This document shows, piece after piece, positions 41,511-48,847 of a DNA stretch of 64,000 nt. The notes under the pieces are model-generated. The model did no database searches, was not told the origin of the DNA, and saw only the letters and a program-made list of their open reading frames with translations. Each line of letters begins with the position of its first letter. The first letter of the stretch is position 1. The stretch covers positions 4,402,001 to 4,466,000 of the forward strand of contig NC_003228.3 of NCBI RefSeq assembly GCF_000025985.1, in the 5' to 3' direction. A program made the position numbers and the translations under genes. The DNA is from Bacteroides fragilis NCTC 9343. Its GTDB lineage: Bacteria; Bacteroidota; Bacteroidia; Bacteroidales; Bacteroidaceae.

Positions 41511-42760
41511 TGAAAGATATAAGTTTAAAAGATAAGATAACACAAGGCATCAATGACCTGTTTTATATCTGGAAGCGGGAATTTCGTACTACATTCCGCG
41601 ACCAGGGGGTATTGATCTTTTTCGTACTCGTTCCATTGGTATATCCACTGATCTACAGTTTTATTTATACCAACGAAGTGGTTCGTGAAGTGCCTGCCGT
41701 GGTAGTAGATGACTCGCGTTCATCACTCAGCCGCGAATATCTGCGTAAAGTAGATGCCACCCCCGATATACAGATTGTGGCTTATTGTGCCGATATGGAA
41801 GAAGCCAAACAAATGCTCAAAGACCGGCTGGCATATGGCATCATTTACATTCCGAAAGATTTCAGTTCGGACATAGCTCAAGGCAAACAGACACAAGTCA
41901 GCATCTACTGTGATATGAGTGGACTGCTGTACTATAAAAGTATGCTTTTGGCCAATACTGCCGTGTCTTTGGATATGAACGAAAATATCAAAATAGCCCG
42001 CTCGGGCAATACGACCGACCGACAGGACGAAATCACTGCCTACCCTATCGAATATGAAGACGTAGCGATGTTCAATCCGACCAATGGCTTTGCCGCTTTC
42101 CTGATACCCGCTGTGTTGATCCTGATCATTCAGCAAACCTTGTTATTGGGTATCGGACTTTCGGCCGGCACGGCACGCGAGAACAACCGCTTTAAAGATT
42201 TGGTACCCATTAACCGCCATTATAACGGTACTTTGCGCATTGTATTGGGTAAAGGATTAAGTTATTTCATGGTATATGCCTTGGTATCTGTCTATGTACT
42301 ATGCGCCGTCCCCCGTATGTTCAGCCTCAACCAGATAGGACAACCCGGCACACTGGCCCTGTTCATACTCCCCTATCTGATGGCCTGCATCTTTTTTGCC
42401 ATGACTGCATCTATCGCTATCCGTAACCGGGAGACATGCATGCTGATATTCGTATTCACCTCTGTGCCTCTATTATTCATCTCAGGTATTTCCTGGCCGG
42501 GAGCTGCCATACCTCCATTCTGGAAATACTTCTCTTACATATTTCCATCAACTTTCGGTATCAACGGATTTGTGAGAATCAACAACATGGGAGCAACACT
42601 GAGTGAGATTCCATTTGAATACAAAGCGTTATGGATACAGACCGGCTTCTATTTTCTGACCACTTGCTGGGTATACCGTTGGCAGATTATCAAGAGCCGT
42701 AAACACGTCATAGACAAATACAAAGAAATGAAAAATAAAGGGAAAGAATTCTTTTCATAA
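41510..42760 (+). CDS. ABC-2-type permease (YhhJ/YbhR-like), second copy
   Basis: Inner-membrane permease, 416 aa, same architecture as its neighbour: an N-terminal helix (VLIFFVLVPLVYPLIYSFIY), a periplasmic domain (about 60-205, VVVDDSRSSLSREYLRKVD), then five helices beginning FAAFLIPAVLILIIQQTLLL near residue 195, with the signature GTARENNRFKDLV. Probably forms a heterodimer with the first permease. Last gene of the operon; a short inverted repeat (TTCCGG/CCGGAA near 42783-42800) could serve as a weak terminator. Confidence 0.92.
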   Translation: MKDISLKDKITQGINDLFYIWKREFRTTFRDQGVLIFFVLVPLVYPLIYSFIYTNEVVREVPAVVVDDSRSSLSREYLRKVDATPDIQIVAYCADMEEAKQMLKDRLAYGIIYIPKDFSSDIAQGKQTQVSIYCDMSGLLYYKSMLLANTAVSLDMNENIKIARSGNTTDRQDEITAYPIEYEDVAMFNPTNGFAAFLIPAVLILIIQQTLLLGIGLSAGTARENNRFKDLVPINRHYNGTLRIVLGKGLSYFMVYALVSVYVLCAVPRMFSLNQIGQPGTLALFILPYLMACIFFAMTASIAIRNRETCMLIFVFTSVPLLFISGISWPGAAIPPFWKYFSYIFPSTFGINGFVRINNMGATLSEIPFEYKALWIQTGFYFLTTCWVYRWQIIKSRKHVIDKYKEMKNKGKEFFS

Positions 42761-42936
42761 TCACATACGTGTGCATATTTATTCCGGATTTACCCGGAAA
42801 TGTCTGCTATGACAGTTCTGCATAAAAATATATCGAATAGCTTTTGCTTGAAACAAAGATAATTAGTACATTCGAAGCGTCTATATCTTCATGCAGAAGA
42901 TGTAAACAGAGCACATACAATAATAAAACACATGTT

Positions 42937-44886
42937 ATGAAAAGAAAAATGATGTCCTTATTACTCGCATTGGCGGTAATAAGCGGAAGTAGCGTGTACG
43001 CTAAAGTGATTGACGTAATGTCTCCCAACGGAGCCATTAAAGTATCGGTAGACATCAAGGACCGGATTTATTATTCGGTGTCCTATGATAATGACCAGTT
43101 ATTAAAAGATTGCTATCTCAACCTGCAACTGCAGAATGAGACGTTAGGTACGAATCCCCACTTACGGAGCACCAAACGTGGAACCATTGACGAAAGTGTA
43201 AAACGTGAAATACCTTTCAAGAATGCGATCGTAAGAAATCACTGTAATACCCTGAGAATGAATTTCAGCGGAAATTATGCCGTTGAATTCCGCGTATTCG
43301 ACAATGGTATCGCTTACCGTTTTGTGACAGATAAAAAAGGAGATAACATCGTAATGGGGGAAGACTTCGCAATTAACTTTCCAACCAATTATAAAGCTCA
43401 TCTCTCCCAACCGGATGGCTTTAAAACCTCATACGAATGCCCATATACTCATGTAGATACCGAAAAGTATGCTGCTACCGACCGCATGAGTTACCTGCCT
43501 GTATTGATAGAAACGGATAAAGCATATAAAATACTGATATCTGAAGCCGACTTATCCGATTATCCCTGTATGTTCCTTAAAAGTACCGGTAAGAACGGAA
43601 TGCAGTCTATTTTTCCCAAAGCACCTTTAGCCTTCGGAGAAGATGGTGACCGTAGCCTCAAGATTACCGAAGAAGCCGATTACATTGCCAAGACGGACGG
43701 CAAACGTTCATTCCCCTGGCGCATGATGGTGATTTCGAAAGAAGACAAAGAACTGATTGAAAACGAAATGGTGTATAACCTGTCTGCTCCTTGTGTTCTT
43801 GAAGACTACAGTTGGATCAAACCGGGACAAGTGAGTTGGGAATGGTGGCACGACGCACGCCTCTATGGGGTAGATTTCCGTTCGGGTTTCAATATGGATT
43901 CCTATAAATACTACATTGACTTCGCATCCAAGTTCGGTATTCCTTATATCATCATGGACGAAGGATGGGCGAAAAACACACGTGATCCGTTTACCCCCAA
44001 TCCCACCATCAATCTTACCGAACTGATAAAATACGGAAAGGACCGCAACGTAAAAATCGTACTTTGGCTGCCATGGCTGACTGTCGAGAATCATTTCGAC
44101 CTCTTTAAAACATTTGCCGATTGGGGCATCGCAGGAGTGAAGATCGACTTCATGGACCGCAGTGACCAGTGGATGGTAAACTATTATGAACGTGTAGCCA
44201 AAGAAGCCGCCAAGCATAAACTGTTTGTAGATTTTCATGGTGCTTTTAAACCAGCCGGACTTGAACGCAAATATCCGAATGTGCTTTCCTATGAAGGCGT
44301 ATTGGGCATGGAACAAGGTGGTAATTGCAAACCTGAAAACAGCATTTATCTGCCCTTTATGCGTAATGCCGTGGGACCGATGGATTTCACTCCGGGTTCA
44401 ATGATCTCTGCACAGCCGGAAGACAACCGTTCCACCCGGGCCAATGCCATGGGCTCAGGAACACGTGCTTTCCAAATGGCTCTTTTCATCATCTTCGAAA
44501 GTGGTCTGCAAATGTTAGCCGACAATCCGGTTTACTATTACAGAGAACTTCCCTGTACCGAATTTATCACAAGTGTTCCCGTCACCTGGGATGAAACCAA
44601 GGTCCTCTATGCCAAAGTAGGTGAAGCAGTCGTCGTAGCCAAACGAAAAGGAGAACAGTGGTTCATCGGAGGTATCACCGGCAATCAACCACAAAACATC
44701 GAGATCGACCTCGGATTCATTCCGGCAGGACAATCATTCACATTAACCTCATTTGAAGATGGCATTAACGCTGACCGTCAAGCAATGGATTACAAGAAAA
44801 AGGAGTCTACCGTGAACAATCAAACCCGCATGACATTGAAAATGGTACGCAACGGGGGATGGGCCGGAACAATTAAAATGAAATAG
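42937..44886 (+). CDS. Glycoside hydrolase family 97 (alpha-galactosidase/alpha-glucosidase type)
   Basis: Exported 649-aa glycosidase. I start at the ATG giving MKRKMMSLLLALAVISGSSV, a proper signal peptide; a longer frame starts 31 codons upstream without one. The GH97 pattern is clear: N-terminal beta-sandwich (SPNGAIKVSVDIKDRIYYSV), a TIM barrel with WEWWHDARLYGVDFRSGFNM, YIIMDEGWAKNT, GVKIDFMDRSDQWMVNYYE, KLFVDFHGAFKPAGLERKYP and LSYEGVLGMEQGG, then a C-terminal beta domain. The Asp in VKIDFMD at the barrel position matches the nucleophile of retaining alpha-galactosidase members; inverting SusB-type enzymes differ there. Activity is thus inferred as alpha-galactosidase-like. Two SGNH hydrolase genes follow. 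Confidence 0.92.
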   Translation: MKRKMMSLLLALAVISGSSVYAKVIDVMSPNGAIKVSVDIKDRIYYSVSYDNDQLLKDCYLNLQLQNETLGTNPHLRSTKRGTIDESVKREIPFKNAIVRNHCNTLRMNFSGNYAVEFRVFDNGIAYRFVTDKKGDNIVMGEDFAINFPTNYKAHLSQPDGFKTSYECPYTHVDTEKYAATDRMSYLPVLIETDKAYKILISEADLSDYPCMFLKSTGKNGMQSIFPKAPLAFGEDGDRSLKITEEADYIAKTDGKRSFPWRMMVISKEDKELIENEMVYNLSAPCVLEDYSWIKPGQVSWEWWHDARLYGVDFRSGFNMDSYKYYIDFASKFGIPYIIMDEGWAKNTRDPFTPNPTINLTELIKYGKDRNVKIVLWLPWLTVENHFDLFKTFADWGIAGVKIDFMDRSDQWMVNYYERVAKEAAKHKLFVDFHGAFKPAGLERKYPNVLSYEGVLGMEQGGNCKPENSIYLPFMRNAVGPMDFTPGSMISAQPEDNRSTRANAMGSGTRAFQMALFIIFESGLQMLADNPVYYYRELPCTEFITSVPVTWDETKVLYAKVGEAVVVAKRKGEQWFIGGITGNQPQNIEIDLGFIPAGQSFTLTSFEDGINADRQAMDYKKKESTVNNQTRMTLKMVRNGGWAGTIKMK

Positions 44887-44912
44887 AATATAAATCAAGT
44901 TCATCATAGAAC

Positions 44913-44986
44913 ACACAGAGTCTTCATCTCCTGTTAATGGAATATTTATGAAAAAGTTTCTCTGTGAAACTCTGTGTCACTCTGTG
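44913..44986. repeat. Inverted and direct CTCTGTG repeats
   Basis: ACACAGAGT (44913-44921) is inverted as ACTCTGTGT (44969-44977). The right side carries three direct copies of CTCTGTG (44960, 44970, 44980) with exact 10-base spacing. Noncoding, between the GH97 and SGNH genes. Confidence 0.6.
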
Positions 44987-45007
44987 GTGATATGACATAT
45001 TACAAAA

Positions 45008-45715
45008 ATGAAAAAGCAAATCATACACCGCTGGATGCTGATGGCTGTCTTCTGCCTCGGAGCATCATTGATAGGAATAAATGCCCAAGAAAAAGACTGG
45101 GCTAACCTGCAACGTTATGCACAACAAAACGCCGAACTTCCGAAACCGGACAAAAACGAAAAGAGAGTGGTCTTTATGGGCAATTCCATCACAGAAGGAT
45201 GGGTAAACACTCATCCTGATTTCTTTAAATCCAACGGTTACATCGGCCGGGGCATCGGCGGACAGACTTCTTACCAGTTCCTGGTACGTTTCAGGGAAGA
45301 TGTCATCAACTTATCTCCTGCACTGGTAGTAATCAATGCAGCCACAAATGATATTGCCGAGAACACAGGAGCATATCATGAGGACCGCACTTTTGGCAAT
45401 ATTGTTTCGATGGTGGAACTGGCAAAAGCCAATCATATAAAAGTGATATTGACCACCACTTTACCGGCTGCCGCTTTCGGTTGGAATCCTTCCATTAAAG
45501 ATGCTCCTCAAAAGATAGCTTCACTCAATGCACGTCTGAAAGCCTATGCCCAAACAAATAAAATTCCATTCGTCGACTATTACTCTTCTATGGTGAGCGG
45601 TAGCAACAAAGCTTTGAATCCGGCCTATACCAAAGATGGTGTGCATCCCACTTCCGAAGGATATGACGTTATGGAGAATCTCATTCAACAGGCTATAAAC
45701 AAGACTTTACGATAA
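45008..45715 (+). CDS. SGNH/GDSL hydrolase, first copy
   Basis: Exported 235-aa esterase-type enzyme. A signal peptide (1-26) is followed by the SGNH blocks: block I VFMGNSITEGW (nucleophile Ser near residue 60), block II GRGIGGQTSYQFLVRF (Gly), block III VVINAATNDIAENTG (Asn), block V KDGVHPTSEGYDVM (Asp and His near residue 215). The family includes acetylesterases for glycans, such as xylan or sialate. The neighbours suggest de-acylation of a galactose- or glucose-containing glycan, but this is inference. The second copy starts 21 bases downstream. Confidence 0.92.
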   Translation: MKKQIIHRWMLMAVFCLGASLIGINAQEKDWANLQRYAQQNAELPKPDKNEKRVVFMGNSITEGWVNTHPDFFKSNGYIGRGIGGQTSYQFLVRFREDVINLSPALVVINAATNDIAENTGAYHEDRTFGNIVSMVELAKANHIKVILTTTLPAAAFGWNPSIKDAPQKIASLNARLKAYAQTNKIPFVDYYSSMVSGSNKALNPAYTKDGVHPTSEGYDVMENLIQQAINKTLR

Positions 45716-45735
45716 CCATATTTAAAAAGGAAATT

Positions 45736-46485
45736 ATGAAACCGTTTATCTCTTTTTGTCTTTTATTATGTATTTGCTTAGGTAAACTATATGCGCAAGG
45801 CATAAATATCGTATACATAGGCAACAGTATTACCCAAGGCGCATTATTGAAAACTCCGGCAACGGAAGCACCGCCGGTACAGGCAAGTCAATACATCGAA
45901 CAAGCAACCAAGCAATCGGTCGCTTTTCGAAATTGTGGAGTAAGCGGAGCGACCACTTTGAATTTTCTTCCAATCGCAGAAAGACAATTTCCGAATGTAA
46001 AATCTGCCGCCCAAGAATTGAGTCAACGTAAAGGAACACTGCTTTTTTCCATTATGCTGGGCACGAATGACAGTGCTTGTAACGGTCCATTCGGTTCTCC
46101 GGTGGAACCGGTGTCCTACTATACCAACATGAAAACAATTATCGACGAACTCCTTTCTTTGTATCCGGAATGCAAAGTGGTGATTCATCAACCAATCTGG
46201 TATAGCCCGAACACATATAACAGTGCCATGTATCTGGCTGCCGGCCTCAAGCGACTGAAAAGCTACACTCCCATGATCCATAAACTGGTAGACCACTATT
46301 CACAGGCAAACCCCAATCAAGTCTTTTTGGGAGATACGGCTGCTTCCGATTTCTTCCGGAACAATTATCAGAGTTATTTCACGCCGGAGAATGGAAATGC
46401 AGGTACTTTTTATCTGCACCCGAATAAAGAGGGAGCCGGTATCTTGGGTAAATACTGGGCAGAGGCTATCCTAAAGGCAATATAA
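45736..46485 (+). CDS. SGNH/GDSL hydrolase, second copy
   Basis: Exported 249-aa SGNH hydrolase. Signal peptide to about residue 20, then INIVYIGNSITQGALL (Ser near 31), CGVSGATTLNFLP (Gly), FSIMLGTNDSACNGPFG (Asn) and the C-terminal FYLHPNKEGAGILGKYWAEA with the catalytic His. It is clearly not a recent duplicate of the preceding gene: the two share only the blocks. Lying 21 bases apart and with matching signal peptides, the two probably form an operon acting on the same substrate pool. Confidence 0.9.
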   Translation: MKPFISFCLLLCICLGKLYAQGINIVYIGNSITQGALLKTPATEAPPVQASQYIEQATKQSVAFRNCGVSGATTLNFLPIAERQFPNVKSAAQELSQRKGTLLFSIMLGTNDSACNGPFGSPVEPVSYYTNMKTIIDELLSLYPECKVVIHQPIWYSPNTYNSAMYLAAGLKRLKSYTPMIHKLVDHYSQANPNQVFLGDTAASDFFRNNYQSYFTPENGNAGTFYLHPNKEGAGILGKYWAEAILKAI

Positions 46486-46506
46486 ACAAATACATCCTCT
46501 CAAAGG

Positions 46507-46583
46507 GGCGCCGCAGATTCGCACAGACAACACCGGTTACTGACCAGTTCTTTATCTTTTAAACCGTGCGGATCTGTGGTGCC
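46507..46583. terminator. 20-bp stem-loop downstream of the SGNH genes
   Basis: GGCGCCGCAGATTCGCACAG (46507-46526) pairs with CCGTGCGGATCTGTGGTGCC (46564-46583), with four imperfect pairs, three of them G-U compatible. It lies about 20 bases past the stop at 46485. Possible terminator or RNA-stabilising element; related in base content to the stem-loops at 24753 and 44913. Confidence 0.5.
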
Positions 46584-46627
46584 ACCCTCAAGTAATTCCT
46601 TCATTTACATCATTTAACACACTTCAC

Positions 46628-46658
46628 TTTGTTTAGTTACGACCGTTCCGTAGCTTTG
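46628..46658 (+). promoter_or_regulatory. Promoter of the second BlaI/M56 locus
   Basis: -33 TTTG (46628-46631), 19-base spacer, -7 TAGCTTTG (46651-46658): consensus match, 28 bases before the ATG. Only a partial palindrome (GTTACG/CGTAGC) lies between the boxes, so an operator is less clear than at the first locus. Confidence 0.8.
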
Positions 46659-46685
46659 TAATATAAACGTAATTAAATATACTCC

Positions 46686-47051
46686 ATGGAAAAGTTGACA
46701 ATGCAAGAAGAAGAAGTGATGATCTACATTTGGGAACTGGAAAGTTGCTATGTGAAAGACATCGTTGCCAAGTTTGAGCAACCTACTCCTCCCTACACCA
46801 CGGTGGCTTCCATCGTGAAGAATCTCGAACGGAAAAAATATGTAAAGGCACAGCGTGTAGGAAACACGTATCTGTACACTCCGTCTATTAAAGAAAGCGA
46901 ATACAAACGAAGTTTCATGAGTGGAGTCGTACGGAACTACTTTGAAAACTCTTACAAAGAGATGGTTTCTTTCTTCGCCAAAGATCAAAAGATATCGACC
47001 AACGACCTGAAGGAAATCATCGACATGATTGAGAAAGGACAAGAAAAATAA
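46686..47051 (+). CDS. BlaI/MecI-family transcriptional repressor (second)
   Basis: 121-aa winged-helix repressor: LTMQEEEVMIYIWELESCYV, then PPYTTVASIVKNLERKKYV as the recognition region and ISTNDLKEIIDMIEK at the C-terminus. It is a distant paralogue of the repressor at 27037-27411, sharing the order of elements (NTVSTVLRVLQNKGFV against TTVASIVKNLERKKYV). The M56 sensor gene follows after 20 bases, and a consensus promoter precedes it. Confidence 0.93.
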   Translation: MEKLTMQEEEVMIYIWELESCYVKDIVAKFEQPTPPYTTVASIVKNLERKKYVKAQRVGNTYLYTPSIKESEYKRSFMSGVVRNYFENSYKEMVSFFAKDQKISTNDLKEIIDMIEKGQEK

Positions 47052-47071
47052 TCGCTAATACCCTGAAAAAC

Positions 47072-48805
47072 ATGACTCCCGAACTGGCATATTTTCTGAA
47101 AATAAATATAGCAATTGCTTTATTCTACGCCTTCTATCGGTTGTTTTTCTACAGAGACACCTTCTTCCAATGGCGAAGGACAGCTTTGCTTTGCTTCCTT
47201 GTCATTTCTCCGCTCTATCCGGTACTGAACATTCAGGAATGGATCAGATCGCACGAACCGATGGTAGCAATGGTCGATTTGTATGCAACAATCGTATTGC
47301 CCGAAATCGAAATAACTCCCGAGGTTAGGGCTGCGGACTGGCAAAGTATCATTTTATCTACAGTAAATATCATCTATTGGTCAGGGGTCACTTTACTTTT
47401 AGTACGTTTCTTCGCTCAGCTTGCCAGTATTCTACGGTTACGTCTTCGTTGCCGGAAAGATCAGATAGAAGGAATACCCGTCTATCTGCTGGATAAAGAA
47501 AGTGGTCCTTTTTCTTTTTTTCACTGGATTTTCATTTATCCGCAGGCACACCCGCAGAACGAATTAAGTGAAATCCTGACTCACGAAGGAACACATGCCC
47601 GCCAAAGACATTCCATAGATGTGATTATCAGTGAGCTAATGTGTATTGCCTGCTGGTTCAATCCTTTCATGTGGTTGATGAAGCGGGAAGTACGGAACAA
47701 TCTGGAATACATGGCGGATAATCGGGTGTTGGAAGCCGGACATGATTCAAAGTCCTATCAATATCATTTGTTGGGACTGGCACATCAAAAGAGCGCGATC
47801 ACCCTTTCCAACAGCTTCAATGTGTTGCCGCTGAAGAACCGTATCACGATGATGAACAAAAAGAGAACCAAGGAGATAGGACGCACCAAGTATCTGCTAT
47901 TTATCCCCTTGGCTCTTGCTTTGATGATAGTAAGTAACATCGAAGCAGTGGCACGTACCACTAAAAGTATTGCACAGGAAGTGATGCAAACCGTAGAAGA
48001 ACAGATGGAACCCGAAAACACTGTTGCTGTTAAGGAAAGCACTTCCTCTCCCCAGGCAGCCAATCATATTTCACAACCTCAAGAGAGCGGCATAGCCGAA
48101 CAGCCCGCCCAAGAAGAAAGCCGGGAGCAAATCGTATTCGAGGTTGTGGAGAAAATGCCGGAGTTTCCGGGTGGCGTAAGGAATATGAATCATTTCATCA
48201 ACAGCCATCTTCGTTATCCGGTGATCGCCCAGGAAAACGGAACACAAGGCCAAGTCATCGCACAGTTCGTAATTCAGGCAGACGGTACACTCTCTGACCT
48301 GAAAATAGTGAAAAGCGTAGACCCGTTGCTGGATGCCGAAGCCATGCGCGTGATAAAAGAGATGCCTAAATGGCAACCCGGGAAACAAAGAGGAATAGCT
48401 GTTGCCACCAGGGTCACAGTGCCGATACGATTCCGACTGATGGATTCCGATTCCGCTCCGTCAACAGACAGCAATAAGAATCAGGAGAATACCATATTCG
48501 ATGTGGTTGAACAAGCACCGGAATTCCCCGGCGGAATGGAAGCCTGCCTGAAATATATGTATAAAAATATAAAATATCCGGCAGTCGCAATGGAAGCGGG
48601 AATACAAGGACAAGTTGTCATACAAATAGTCATTGACAAGGACGGGAAAATACATGATCCCAAGATAGTTCGGGGAGTATCGCCGGAACTGAATGCCGAA
48701 GCGGTCCGCGTGATAAGCAACATGCCTCAGTGGATACCCGGAAAACAAAAGGGAAAGAACGTGGCAACCCGATTCACACTTCCGGTCCGCTTCCGTCTGG
48801 CTTAG
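47072..48805 (+). CDS. M56 (BlaR1-like) sensor protease with two TonB C-terminal domains
   Basis: 577-aa membrane protein. Helices lie near residues 6-25, 37-50 and 93-115; the zinc motif HEGTH is at 171-175, and ACWFNPFMWLMKREVRNNLEYMADNRVL follows in two visible pieces near 193-220. A further helix near 270-292 leads to a periplasmic tail with two TonB_C-type domains (about 360-455 and 485-577), each with FPGG, RYP or KYP, GTQGQV or GIQGQV and W(Q/I)PGKQ. M56-TonB fusions are known in Bacteroidetes. The tail may contact a partner in the periplasm, possibly the thioredoxin-fold protein encoded next. Confidence 0.92.
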   Translation: MTPELAYFLKINIAIALFYAFYRLFFYRDTFFQWRRTALLCFLVISPLYPVLNIQEWIRSHEPMVAMVDLYATIVLPEIEITPEVRAADWQSIILSTVNIIYWSGVTLLLVRFFAQLASILRLRLRCRKDQIEGIPVYLLDKESGPFSFFHWIFIYPQAHPQNELSEILTHEGTHARQRHSIDVIISELMCIACWFNPFMWLMKREVRNNLEYMADNRVLEAGHDSKSYQYHLLGLAHQKSAITLSNSFNVLPLKNRITMMNKKRTKEIGRTKYLLFIPLALALMIVSNIEAVARTTKSIAQEVMQTVEEQMEPENTVAVKESTSSPQAANHISQPQESGIAEQPAQEESREQIVFEVVEKMPEFPGGVRNMNHFINSHLRYPVIAQENGTQGQVIAQFVIQADGTLSDLKIVKSVDPLLDAEAMRVIKEMPKWQPGKQRGIAVATRVTVPIRFRLMDSDSAPSTDSNKNQENTIFDVVEQAPEFPGGMEACLKYMYKNIKYPAVAMEAGIQGQVVIQIVIDKDGKIHDPKIVRGVSPELNAEAVRVISNMPQWIPGKQKGKNVATRFTLPVRFRLA

Positions 48806-48847
48806 TTCCTAAGCACCTAACCTGAAAATCATTTTAATAAAAACAAT

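Noticed and set aside
42853-42860. TATCTTTG on the minus strand
   Set aside because: It matches a -7 box, but no minus-strand gene lies downstream; likely chance.
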